A stretch of 64,000 nucleotides of DNA from Anthracocystis setariae (Eukaryota; Basidiomycota; Ustilaginomycetes; Ustilaginales; Ustilaginaceae). The DNA is taken from NCBI GenBank assembly GCA_928724745.1, contig CAKMXJ010000007.1:62001-126000 (forward strand). The letters are read 5' to 3'. The position numbers and the translations under genes are program-made. Positions 28,870 to 38,462 of the stretch are shown piece by piece. Position 1 is the first letter of the stretch; every line of letters starts with the position of its first letter. The notes below the pieces were generated by a model. The model saw nothing but the letters and a program-made list of their open reading frames with translations, did not search any database and was not told the DNA's origin.

Positions 28870-31743
28870 TCAGGAGTTTCGGGCTTTGGCCTTGGGTTTG
28901 GGTTTGGGTTTGGGTTTGGGTTTGGGTTTGGGTTTCTTGACCAATTTATCCTTAGCAATGTCATCGGCCTCGTTGTGGTGCTTAAGCTGGTCGTCGTCAT
29001 CATCTGGGATTGGATCCTCGCCGCCGTCGTCGTCGTCGTTTTCGACGACATCGTCTAAATCGGGAGCGTCGGTCTTGGCGAGCTTGACTTTGGCATTGAT
29101 CTCGATCGGCTTATTAAAGGCAATTGGATGATGAGCCGCATTGTACTTTCTGGTAAATCCAGCTTTAATCGTACTCGGAATCGCCTTGAATGCCCTTTCG
29201 GCATTGTTGGGTTGCAAACCCAACTCCAAAATCGCCTCCCTATCCTCCAAGCCTAAATAATACCTATCCATCAACGCAATCACCTCATCCACCCCTTGCG
29301 CTCCCCTCTCCACCATCGGTTGAATCAACATCGTCCACATCATCGGCAAATAATTCTGTCTCAAATCTTGCTTCGACCCAGAACATACCAATCGCATCTT
29401 GGCTTGCAACTCCACCACACTCCTCGTCAACCTCTGCTGCTTGGAATTTTGCCCCAACCATGCCGGAAATGACGGAAACCCTCCTTGGGTGCCACCGTAG
29501 ATGTACGAACAAGGTCGAACCGACGACGCTATAGCATGCAACGGCATCAACGACCAATGCTGCTCACCACCATGAATCATTCGATCGATCAAATCTCCAT
29601 CCGAGATACTCTCGCTCGCCTTCCTCAACAACTCCAAATGCTTGACATCCCTTCTACCCACCACCACCTCTTCCTCCTTACCTACCAACACCGGTCGTGC
29701 CTTGACGTAATTCTCGGCCACCATGAGCGGAACAAACTGATGATCGTGAAAGTACAACTCCGCCTTTTCGTTCAACCCCTTTCGACTGGTGGCACTAAAC
29801 ATGTACGGCGAGCTCAACTCGCTGTACAGCGAAAACGGCGTATGCAAGCCCGGCTTTGCATTTTCGAGCCCCAACTGCTTACTCTCGTCAAAATCCATGC
29901 TGCTCTTGTTGCCCAGCTTCCAAGTGGAAAGCATGTTGATCACCGATCGAATGTCACTCTGCGCCGCCTCGATGAGCTGCGCCATCACCTCGCCGGGAAT
30001 CTTGAGCTTCTCTTTAAACGCAATGCTCAGCATACGACTCTTGACCTGCGCCGCGTCCGGCTTACGAAACGACAGATTGAAAGTTGTATGTTCAAACGGC
30101 CGCATCTTCTGATTGCGCCTATCGTTGCAGATGCAAATGATGGGCACCTTGGTCTTTTTGATCAACTGGTTGATCGCACCTACACCACCCCGATCGCCAC
30201 CACTCATACCGTCCACCTCGTCCATGATCAACACGGTTCGCTCGTGAATCCTCGCCAAGCCCGAATGCACGCCATTCTTGGGATTGGCAAGGAACGAATC
30301 CATCGACTTGTTATTGATGGTATCTTGCAGCATGCTCTCGATCAACTTCTTGCTCCTCGTGTCGCTCGCGTTGAACTCGAGTGGCGCATATCCTTCCATC
30401 TTGGCTACCAAATGCGCCGACGTCGTCTTGCCGATTCCTGGCGCACCCGAGATCATCACCGCGCGATAAACATTCATGCCCGTGGGACCCGGCTTCTTGA
30501 ATCCACTCCGGTACGAGTCGGGCCAAGCTTTGAGCCAACCGGCGAGCTTCTCGACCGCGGCTTTGTTGCCCACGAGATCCTTCATCTGCTTGGGCGCGTA
30601 CTTGGTGGTCCACAGCATCCTGGCTAGCTCGCTCTCATCCACCACGGCTTTGCCCTCCTTAGTCGTGGTGGGCGCTCCCATCTCGCGCGCTACCTGCTTG
30701 ATCTTATCCTCCTCCTGCTTCATCTTGAGCTTTGTCTTTTCGTCCACCTCGCCTGCACCGCGCGTTCTGATCAGATCCAAAAACGCATCCTCGTCCAAGG
30801 TGGCGATCTTGTTCTTCTTGATCGAGTCGAGCTTTTTGGGCCCTGCGTCTGCACCTAGCACCACATACGATGTTTTGGACGAGGGCGCCGATGTGATGCG
30901 TGCGCCGTACTTTTTGGCGAGGTCGGTGGCTTGGTCGCGGCTGATGGAGGAGAGCTCGCCGGTAAAGACGAGCGTGAGGCCGGCGAGGCAGTTGGGCTGG
31001 CCGTGAGGGATTTCTTTCGATCCCGGAGCGGCGGGGCCGGCAGCACGACGCGCAGCCATCTCACGCCAGTTGGGTTTGGCAGCGGGAGCTGAAGCGGCTG
31101 GGGTGGGATCCGCTTGCTTCTTAGGCGCTGCGGCTTTGCTTGCTCCATTGGTAGCCGTCTTCTTGGGCGGTGGGGCGGGCTCGTCGAATTCGCTATCGTC
31201 ACTGTCGTCGATCTTGATGGCCTTGGATGAAGCAGCAGCATGGCCCGACTTGGCTTTGGATGCGTTGGTGGCAGCACGCTTGGGAGCCGGTTCGAAGTCG
31301 TCGTCGTCGTCGGATTTGTGCACCTTTTTGTTGTGTACAAACTCATCATCGGAAGAGTCGTCGACGAGTTTGCGCTTAGGTGCCGACTTCCTGGGACTTG
31401 TCTTGGCTGGCATGCTTGCATTCGACTTTGATTTAGCTGCAGGCTTGGCGCGGGGCTCGTCGTCGTCGTCGTCGTCGGAATCGTCGATGATCATGGGGTC
31501 AGCTTTGGTGGCTGTCGATGCCGAGCGTTTGGCTGGAGGAGCAGAAGCTGATGAAGCTGATTTTGAGGCAAAGTATTTGGAAGAAGAGCCAGTCTGCATC
31601 GCTTTTGTCGGTGTACGGTTGGTGGATCGAACTTGCTGGGATGAGGTAGGACTGGAAGCAGCACCAGCAGATTTTCCGCCAAAGAAGTTGGAAAGCGAGG
31701 CTTGGCCCTTGAGCAAAGGTGTTGTGGGTTTTTTGGGCGGCAT
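28870..31743 (-). CDS. RFC1: Replication factor C large subunit
   Basis: A 957-residue clamp-loader subunit that opens PCNA and loads it on primer-template DNA. Start MPPKKPTT was chosen; a PCNA-binding (PIP) motif follows at once, Q14-A-S-L17-S-N-F20-F21. A charged Lys/Asp/Ser linker leads to a BRCT domain (about 248-325, with GLTLVFTGELSSISRDQATDL), which binds 5'-phosphorylated DNA. The AAA+ module has Walker A GAPGIGKTT (near 434) and Walker B MDEVDGM (near 510), and the RFC1-specific C-terminal collar lies around 650-860. The C terminus ends in acidic runs and a Lys-Pro repeat encoded by a hexanucleotide tract. No intron or frameshift. Divergent from RGP1. Confidence 0.95.
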   Translation of the reverse strand: MPPKKPTTPLLKGQASLSNFFGGKSAGAASSPTSSQQVRSTNRTPTKAMQTGSSSKYFASKSASSASAPPAKRSASTATKADPMIIDDSDDDDDDEPRAKPAAKSKSNASMPAKTSPRKSAPKRKLVDDSSDDEFVHNKKVHKSDDDDDFEPAPKRAATNASKAKSGHAAASSKAIKIDDSDDSEFDEPAPPPKKTATNGASKAAAPKKQADPTPAASAPAAKPNWREMAARRAAGPAAPGSKEIPHGQPNCLAGLTLVFTGELSSISRDQATDLAKKYGARITSAPSSKTSYVVLGADAGPKKLDSIKKNKIATLDEDAFLDLIRTRGAGEVDEKTKLKMKQEEDKIKQVAREMGAPTTTKEGKAVVDESELARMLWTTKYAPKQMKDLVGNKAAVEKLAGWLKAWPDSYRSGFKKPGPTGMNVYRAVMISGAPGIGKTTSAHLVAKMEGYAPLEFNASDTRSKKLIESMLQDTINNKSMDSFLANPKNGVHSGLARIHERTVLIMDEVDGMSGGDRGGVGAINQLIKKTKVPIICICNDRRNQKMRPFEHTTFNLSFRKPDAAQVKSRMLSIAFKEKLKIPGEVMAQLIEAAQSDIRSVINMLSTWKLGNKSSMDFDESKQLGLENAKPGLHTPFSLYSELSSPYMFSATSRKGLNEKAELYFHDHQFVPLMVAENYVKARPVLVGKEEEVVVGRRDVKHLELLRKASESISDGDLIDRMIHGGEQHWSLMPLHAIASSVRPCSYIYGGTQGGFPSFPAWLGQNSKQQRLTRSVVELQAKMRLVCSGSKQDLRQNYLPMMWTMLIQPMVERGAQGVDEVIALMDRYYLGLEDREAILELGLQPNNAERAFKAIPSTIKAGFTRKYNAAHHPIAFNKPIEINAKVKLAKTDAPDLDDVVENDDDDGGEDPIPDDDDDQLKHHNEADDIAKDKLVKKPKPKPKPKPKPKPKAKARNS
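28892..28935 (-). repeat. TTTGGG hexamer tract coding the Lys-Pro tail of RFC1
   Basis: About seven copies of TTGGGT on the plus strand, read on the minus strand as AAACCC codon pairs that give alternating Lys-Pro at the C terminus of RFC1. The tract is in frame and followed by AKARNS and a TGA. Copy number is likely to vary between strains. Confidence 0.85.
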
Positions 31744-32332
31744 TTCGAACGTTGTGTGCAGAACAATGGGCTTTTGCTCTTTGTCTTGCAACGGCGCAAT
31801 GATGGTCAAGAGCGAGGAGGAACAATGAATAAAGTCAAGGCGGCCAGGGAGGGTTGGACTTGGCATGTGCAGGCCAAACCAAAGCAGGCTCAGTCGGTCC
31901 AACGTTGGATTTGTGTCACAGCGTCGGCCTTATTAATAATAACTTTTCTAGTGGTACAGTACAGTACTGTAGTAGAGGAGTGAAAAAGTGGAGAAAAAGA
32001 CCGACTCATTCTTAGTCAGTCCAACGCGTCTCCACATCCATTCAGCGCGTCACCTTTTTTTTTTTTTTCGTACTCGCACAATCCGGACGGCGCTTTTCGC
32101 AACTCATTGTTGCCGAAGCACAACTTGACACTTTCACAATTTAAATCAACGCTATCTGCTTCCTGTCAGCCTCGTCCGTTGGCCAACGGGACCCTGTCCA
32201 CTCTGACCGACCAACACTGGCTCCACCAACTTGCCTACTGCATCCATTTGTCGTCCGTCATCATTATACCCACCCTACCGCTGCTTTGCCGCTGCTTTGC
32301 CGCTGCTTCGGTAGCATCCGTACATCACCAGC
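31744..32332. promoter_or_regulatory. Divergent RFC1/RGP1 promoter region
   Basis: 589 bases between two divergent start codons. It holds the AT-rich patch TTATTAATAATAA near 31930, a GTACAGTACAGTACTGTAG palindromic cluster at 31954-31972, a T14 run near 32056-32069 and a tandem GCTGCTTTGCC motif near 32280-32305 just before the RGP1 start. No further gene is seen. Confidence 0.5.
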
Positions 32333-34873
32333 ATGTCGGACAAGTCGGCACGCCATCAGTCTTCGCTTAAGGTCTCGATCCGGCCACTTCAGGCCAGCTT
32401 CTTTGCCGGCGAGGAGGTCATCTGCCAGATCACCTTTACCAACACCAATACCAAGCTGGTGCAAACACAGCCGTTGACCCAAGGCGAATTTCCCAACGAC
32501 CAAGGTGCCCGACCCTCGCTTGACGACAAGTCCACCAGGAGGGTTGTGTCGTCAATACCTACCCATTCCAAGTCTCGCAGTGTCGACGTTAGGGCGTTGG
32601 GCCGCAATCACGATCCCAGCTCTTCAAAGGAAAGCATCGGCTTGTCGCGTTCCAAGAGTGTACTCAGCCAACTCAATGGCGATGTTATACCGCATCGCAG
32701 GAATCTCATTGGAAAGAGCACTTCATCACCTTCCACAAGTCAATCCATCCACCTTTGGTCGGTCAGTTCCGGTCTTGGTGGTTCTTCCAAACCCTCACAT
32801 CGCTCGACACAATCCATCTCTGTCACGTCGCAAAGCAAACGATCCGAACTAGGTCTCGGACGCCCTACCTTGCCGAATCACAGCTTGGCAAACCAACCCC
32901 AGCTGCGCTCCGAGTCGGATCGCTTCTCTCCACAGCCGCCCGCCAGAAAAACTTCCTTACCCGGTCTAGCAATGAGATCGCCCTCCGCTCCCATCTCCAA
33001 GAATCACTCACATTCACGCAAAAAGTCCGTCGCACAGGTGCAAGCCGAGGATCTCACCGAAGCCTTTGAGCTCGGCTCGGGCCTTCCTTCTGTACCTCCG
33101 TCGCCCGCCACTTCTTCGCCCACTTCCTGGTTGACTGGCGGTCCGGATGATTCCAATGCTACTTCCAACTTCTACGCTATGGGTCGCAATGATACCATGG
33201 AAAGCGTCTTCAGGGAGTCAGTCACTGACTGGTCGCAGAACAAGCGGCGGCCGTCGACAGCGAAGAGCCCAACCAGTCACAGCCCCATCTACCCGCCACC
33301 CGTTACGCTGCCATCGGGCAGCGAAAAGATTCTCTGGTCTTTCGCACAGTTGGGAGGCACAATCGAGATCGATGAGAGTCTGATCAAGCCAAGTGATTTC
33401 GAGAATCTCAAGAGGAGGCTGGCATATGGTGATTTGACTGGCGCCAACGCTTCGCCGCACTCGGTGCCGGGCACACCCAGGACATTGGGCGGTGGAGATT
33501 TGGGACAAACCGAGGACGCGCAACCAGGACAGTCTAGGCTTTCCGGCTTGCTTCGAGTGCCATTCGCAAGTAGGGCACAAGCGCATCGTCGCACGGGTTC
33601 AACCATGCAGGATACGCAAGAGCGGACCATGCAGAGCCGAAGCGTGCCCACCTTCTCAGCGCCGCCAAGCATCGTGGCGGTGGACTTGGTGCTTGGTCCA
33701 GAGGAGAGCAAGACATATGAGTTCAAGATGAAGCTGCCCGTCGACCTTCCACCGAGCTATCAAGGCAAGGCGATCAAGCTCAGGTACGTGCTGACGCTAG
33801 GAACCAACAGGTTGGATCCTTTTGCCGCAGCGACAAGGGCTCAGACCAGCCGCCTCATCCAGATCCCCATCCGCGTCTACAACCATGTCGGCGCATCCGG
33901 GTTCAGGCCGTTTTTCGATTTGATGAATCCCGTCATTCTCACCAGGGAAGAGGCGACAGTGACCGTGGTCGGCGAAGGCGACCAAATAGACAAGGCGAGG
34001 ACTAATCGAAAACTCAAACCGACTTCGAAATCGCTCGCGCGGCTTCAGAGGAAAGATTTGCAGGAGTATACGCGCCAACTGATTGCCTCGAGAGCATCAT
34101 CCGACGGAACTGCGTCTGCTGTGCCCGAAGCTGGCCTGGCCTCGCTGCCATCGTCATCGTCATTGTCCAGCTGCCAATCGTCGGTGGAACTGCTGGCGCG
34201 AACCTCGACCAAGGTGAGCTACGATATCTCGAAGGATGGCAAGATCGCAGCGGTGCTCACGCTCGTCCGCTCGCGCTTCCGGCTTGGCGACACAGTCATG
34301 GGCGTGATCAACATCAACAGCGCCAACTCGCTCGCCAGAATCGCTAGATTCAGCGCAACGCTAGAGACGTTTGAAGAGATTCAGCCGTCGATAGCTACCA
34401 TGCCCCAAGGGCGCTTGCAGAGAGTCACCAGAGTTGTGCATGCACAGCACCACGAAAGCGTACTCGACAAAGGGCGTGCGCAGTTTGCACTCGTCATCCC
34501 CAGCGGAGCCAGTCCCGAATTTGTCACCAGCGGCGTCAAGTTGAACTGGCTCGTCAAACTCGCTTTCCTCACCGTAGCCGCAACGACTAAACCCCAAATG
34601 TCAGCAGAGGCCCAATACGTCAAAACTTCACCCCCACCACCACCGCATCTACTCCCAGCCTCATCGGACGGATTCGCAAGATATCACATCGGCGTACGCG
34701 CCATCGACAGTCTAGCCGGCCTCGCCACCTCCGACTTAGCCACAATTAAACTACTGTCCCAGCTCGGTAAAGCCACCGAAACCAAACTCGAAACAGTCGA
34801 ATGCGCCCTACCCATCAACGTACTACCCAACTCTACCAGCTTCACAGTAGGCGATGCCCAATTTTACGCTTGA
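32333..34873 (+). CDS. RGP1: Rgp1-family protein, Ypt6/Rab6 GEF subunit
   Basis: An 846-residue protein. Rgp1 pairs with Ric1 as the exchange factor for the Golgi GTPase Ypt6/Rab6 in endosome-to-Golgi retrograde transport. The N-terminal segment KVSIRPLQASFFAGEEVICQITFTN is the first strand block of the Rgp1 fold (arrestin-like). After a Ser-rich insert (about 60-310), further family blocks appear: ILWSFAQLGGTIEIDESLI (about 330), VDLVLGPEESKTYEFKMKLPVDLPPSYQGKAIKLRY (split, about 445-485), and a C-terminal beta-rich half with LGDTVMGVININ and VTRVVHAQHHESVLDKG. Start at the only ATG before the conserved block. Longer than yeast Rgp1 (663 aa) because of the insert. Confidence 0.85.
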   Translation: MSDKSARHQSSLKVSIRPLQASFFAGEEVICQITFTNTNTKLVQTQPLTQGEFPNDQGARPSLDDKSTRRVVSSIPTHSKSRSVDVRALGRNHDPSSSKESIGLSRSKSVLSQLNGDVIPHRRNLIGKSTSSPSTSQSIHLWSVSSGLGGSSKPSHRSTQSISVTSQSKRSELGLGRPTLPNHSLANQPQLRSESDRFSPQPPARKTSLPGLAMRSPSAPISKNHSHSRKKSVAQVQAEDLTEAFELGSGLPSVPPSPATSSPTSWLTGGPDDSNATSNFYAMGRNDTMESVFRESVTDWSQNKRRPSTAKSPTSHSPIYPPPVTLPSGSEKILWSFAQLGGTIEIDESLIKPSDFENLKRRLAYGDLTGANASPHSVPGTPRTLGGGDLGQTEDAQPGQSRLSGLLRVPFASRAQAHRRTGSTMQDTQERTMQSRSVPTFSAPPSIVAVDLVLGPEESKTYEFKMKLPVDLPPSYQGKAIKLRYVLTLGTNRLDPFAAATRAQTSRLIQIPIRVYNHVGASGFRPFFDLMNPVILTREEATVTVVGEGDQIDKARTNRKLKPTSKSLARLQRKDLQEYTRQLIASRASSDGTASAVPEAGLASLPSSSSLSSCQSSVELLARTSTKVSYDISKDGKIAAVLTLVRSRFRLGDTVMGVININSANSLARIARFSATLETFEEIQPSIATMPQGRLQRVTRVVHAQHHESVLDKGRAQFALVIPSGASPEFVTSGVKLNWLVKLAFLTVAATTKPQMSAEAQYVKTSPPPPPHLLPASSDGFARYHIGVRAIDSLAGLATSDLATIKLLSQLGKATETKLETVECALPINVLPNSTSFTVGDAQFYA

Positions 34874-35201
34874 TCCCCCCCCAGCAGCAACAAGAAACCA
34901 AACCAAAACAGTCTCACACAGAATCACCCTTCCCGTGCAGTGCAAGTGTGAAAGTTGACCGATCTCGGTTCAGCCAAGTCATGGTGGGCAGGACAGGAAA
35001 ATTACACGACACGTGAGCCAAAAGGTATCCGATTTCCAACAAAGAGGACCAAAAGAAGGACGAGTTTCGTTCATGGACGACAGAGAGAGAGAGAGAGAGT
35101 AGGCAGGGATTAGAGAGATGAGCGATAAGAACAAGCAGCGAGAAAAGATAAAGCATTTTGCTGTTTCAAGTTGAGAAAAGAACGTATTGTGAGGTGAGTG
35201 T
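34874..35201. other. Intergenic spacer between convergent RGP1 and lipase genes
   Basis: 328 bases between two 3' ends. It contains a GA dinucleotide tract (about 35082-35100) and no recognisable gene; probably the two 3' untranslated regions. Confidence 0.5.
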
Positions 35202-36842
35202 CTAGAAAGGACGCTCCTGCATCTCGGGAGCCAAGTCCTCTGGGTCGATGGTCTGCATGATGGTGTCCCGAATCCCTGGGAAGACGGTCCTAAAGGCGTC
35301 GACGCCAAAGATCATGTCGAGATGCTCGTAGTTTTGGAGTTCTACCGTGTGGATCATCTCTACGTTTTTCTCGTACCTCTGAATGCGCTGGACCAGCGGC
35401 TTGCCGAGGACGAGGAAGTCAATGTCTCCGTAGAAGATTGAATGGGGCGGGAAGGTGCGTGGGAACCAGGGTTCGGTGATGCGCGGGTCAAAGATGCATC
35501 CACGGTGCGAGAAGCCGGACATGTACCAGTAGAGCAACTCGGACGATGTGGGCACGGGCACGGTGCGGAAGATCTTGGGCTTTTGACGGGCGAGCCAGTT
35601 GTGGTCGTGGAAGCCGAAGAGGAAAGAGAAGATGACGTACGCGATGTGTCCGAACCAGAAGGTGGGCAAGAATTCCTGGGCAATACCGATAGCAGGCATG
35701 AACTCGCGCACGCCAAAGATGAGGCCCCACCACTTTCGCGAGCGGAAACGACGAAGAAGGGAGAAGGGGAACTTTCGCAGAACGGAGCCGGCGTAGACAG
35801 AAGGGCCAAGGGCGACAAAGCAGCTGAGCTTGTTGCCGATCTCGGGGCAGATACCGGGGGAGAGAGCGAGGTACATGGAGCCTGAACCTTGCGAGTGACC
35901 GACATAAGCGAGTTGAGGTCGACCGGTGGCGGCGGTGATGTAGTCGACGACATCGTGCAGGTCGAAGGCGAGCTCCTTGAGACCCCATGCCCAGAATCGA
36001 GGGTCGGAACGCAAGTATTCAGTGTGGCCAGCTTTGAAGTTGGACCTGATGTTGGTGATCCACACGTCGAAACCTTGGTCGACGAGCCAAAAAGCCATGG
36101 AGCGTTCTTCGCTGACGATGAAATGAGACGAGTTGCAAAGGATACCGTGCTGAAGGACGACGGGGTGACCGACGGGACCGGGACGACGTGGATCCGAGAT
36201 CCTGTGTGCCTTGAGGATCCAGCCGCCCTCGGTAACGATGTCGTGTTCGTCGCACTGGTAACCCCAGAACTCGGCGTAGTAGGCGGGGCGGCCGGAACCA
36301 CGCTCGCCAGTGATTCTGCGCTCGTATTCACGGTCGGTTTTGGCCTTGGGCGGAGACTTCTTGAATGGGTTGAAGTAGACAAAGTAGGCGGCGAAGAGAA
36401 CGGAACCGAGAGCGACGGTGCTGAGCATGAAGGAGAGAGCTTGGCGGAAGTTGAGCCTCAAACGTTGGAAAGAGCCATAATCTCCGTAGTCGGCAACAAC
36501 GTGGTCGAAGAAGGGCATCTCGAGCGGGGCTTCGTCCTGGTAATTGGGAAAGGTGGGGTCGAAGAATTCTTGCTCATCGCGGTGAGCGTAAGGACGAGTG
36601 CCGGGATCCCTCATGATCTCAACTCGGGCAGGACGAGAAGGCTGGACGGCAGGGTCCTGCAATTCGTCTGAGCCATGATCGTGGAAAGGACCTTGACGTA
36701 CATCCGAGCGACGAGGTTCAACAGGGGCGTGTTGCTCGTCTTGGAAAGGATTGGGGTCGTGGTGGGCTGGAGCGTCCCTGGTGGTATCGGATGCAGGACC
36801 CGAGGGTTGCGCACGCTTGCTGTAGTCGATGAAGCCGGACAT
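35202..36842 (-). CDS. Membrane-anchored steryl ester hydrolase / acid-lipase-like enzyme
   Basis: A 546-residue alpha/beta hydrolase of the lysosomal acid lipase / yeast Tgl1-Yeh1-Yeh2 group, which hydrolyse steryl esters on lipid droplets or the plasma membrane. Start MSGFIDYSKRAQ was used; 30 upstream codons are an extension. A hydrophilic N terminus is followed by one transmembrane segment (about 133-156, LSFMLSTVALGSVLFAAYFVYF region). The catalytic domain begins with GYQCDEHDIVTEGGWIL, the oxyanion block VLQHGILCNSSHF, and nucleophile elbow GHSQGSG (Ser near 314). A late acid (GDIDFLV) and base (YEHLDMIFG) complete the triad. These are diagnostic of the family; which of the yeast paralogues it matches is unclear. 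Confidence 0.88.
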   Translation of the reverse strand: MSGFIDYSKRAQPSGPASDTTRDAPAHHDPNPFQDEQHAPVEPRRSDVRQGPFHDHGSDELQDPAVQPSRPARVEIMRDPGTRPYAHRDEQEFFDPTFPNYQDEAPLEMPFFDHVVADYGDYGSFQRLRLNFRQALSFMLSTVALGSVLFAAYFVYFNPFKKSPPKAKTDREYERRITGERGSGRPAYYAEFWGYQCDEHDIVTEGGWILKAHRISDPRRPGPVGHPVVLQHGILCNSSHFIVSEERSMAFWLVDQGFDVWITNIRSNFKAGHTEYLRSDPRFWAWGLKELAFDLHDVVDYITAATGRPQLAYVGHSQGSGSMYLALSPGICPEIGNKLSCFVALGPSVYAGSVLRKFPFSLLRRFRSRKWWGLIFGVREFMPAIGIAQEFLPTFWFGHIAYVIFSFLFGFHDHNWLARQKPKIFRTVPVPTSSELLYWYMSGFSHRGCIFDPRITEPWFPRTFPPHSIFYGDIDFLVLGKPLVQRIQRYEKNVEMIHTVELQNYEHLDMIFGVDAFRTVFPGIRDTIMQTIDPEDLAPEMQERPF

Positions 36843-37990
36843 GGTCACTGGACGGATGTTGGTGCGAGCGCCAAAGCTGGTGGATCGGCCGAGGGTATCA
36901 ACGCAGGTTGGGGTGTGGAGGGCGTCAAGCACGACGAGGACCCACGGCTACGTTGGTGTCGAGAACAGAGCCGATGCCAAGTGCGTATACGCAATTGACG
37001 CAGATGCGGGGATAGATGGAGAAAGTAGAAAGGTGGTGCAGAGAAGGGAGCGTGAGGATGGATGGCCAAAGGTATCGAGCACCAAACAAGCAAAGTGTGC
37101 ACTCGAAGCAAAGCAAAGGCGAGGGCAAGGCAGCTTGTCTGAGAAACGCGCGGTACTGTAAAAAAAAAAAAGGCGAGGCGCTACAGTAACTGTACTGCAC
37201 AGTACTGTACTGTACTGTACTGTACTGAACAGCTGCGCAGAGATGCAAAGTGATTTGCAACACACACGATCCGAGCGGCAGACGACAAACATATTATTAT
37301 TATTATTATTGGTGAGAGCGTGGAAGCGTGCGGGGAAAAGCGTAGGATGTCGCCGTACTGCACTGCACTGAGCTGCATACAAAACCCTGCAAATCCAATT
37401 TCAATTTTCTCGTTTTCTTTCAGAAAAATAAACACGCTCCTCGCCAACAAGCGAGTTCCGTGCGAGGCAACCTATGCATCCAGTCACAGTGCCGCATACT
37501 TGGCAGTACAGTAGTGCGAGTGTTTCGAATGGCTAGCGGCAACTTGTTTTCTATTGTAGCTTGGGTCGGGTTGTGGGGGCGCTTGTGCTCCCTAGATCTC
37601 GTTGACACAGGCTGCAACATCGTAAGGAACGCTGCTAGCTTCAAGCAAGCTCAGACGACCAAGGAGCTTGATCGTTGTACCCGTACTGTAAACACAGTCT
37701 GGTCATATAGCATACTACTGTGTACTCTTCTTCGAGTCAAACATTCTGTCGTTCGTTGCAAGCCAGCAGCGCGGCTTCCGAGCATCAGCTGAGTTTTGCC
37801 TGGTTACCTGGTTGCAAGCCCAAAGCGCATCTGCCGTGCCACACCAGTCCCAATACAGTAAGTAGACAGCAATTCTCCTCAACTTGTGCACACTTGCCGA
37901 GTTACATCGATTGGCGCTAACCGAGAATTTTTTCCGTGTCTGCCCAACGAATTTCGCTAAAATCCAGTTGAAAGTGTAAGCAGTTCCTTA

Positions 37991-38032
<42 letters not shown>

Positions 38033-38462
38033 GCCAAATCCAGCCTGTTCCGCCTTGTTAGTTATCTCACTACTTACTGCTTTTCAGCCCAACCTCGATT
38101 ATTGCCTATTTGTCCTGTGAGCCACTCACACTCACAGCCAGCCTGCTCAACTCGTCTGCCTCACCTTCCCTTCCACGCAGCGCAACGCAACGCACATCTC
38201 GTCGACCCACTTGTTCAGGTTTGCGCAACATGCTTCCAACGCTCGTCTCCAGCGCCATTTCGTTTGAAAAACCTTTGCAGTAATGTTACACATGTGTGAG
38301 ACCGTTGCCTCCTCGACGGTACCTGGTCTGTCGTCTTGCTCTGGTAATCTTGCCCCCCTTAACTACCACACAAGCCGAGCCAAAAACAAGATTGCTGCAG
38401 CTTTGTAACTCAGATCTCAGCAACCATGTCCAGCTTTGGCCACGATGCCATGATTCTCACCC
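36843..38462. other. Gene-free region with TACTGTAC array and long A-tract
   Basis: 1.6 kb without a supported gene. Next to the lipase start lies a dense array of TACTGTAC units (37181-37227), with further copies at 37152-37160, 37503-37512 and 37684-37689. There is a TTA trinucleotide run at 37291-37310 and an uninterrupted A-tract of about 34 bases (37997-38030), which could be a retroposon tail, though no retroposon body was recognised before it. The right end is the 3' flank of BDF1. Confidence 0.5.

Noticed and set aside
28892..28935. TTTGGG repeats as an interstitial telomere
   Set aside because: The unit differs from TTAGGG and the tract is in frame within RFC1, so it is a coding microsatellite.
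29485..30627. 380-codon plus-strand ORF opposite RFC1
   Set aside because: Mirror of the AAA+ region of RFC1; no independent evidence.
37997..38030. Long A-tract as the tail of a LINE or retrocopy
   Set aside because: No reverse transcriptase, gene copy or target-site duplication was recognised before it; left as a simple A-run.
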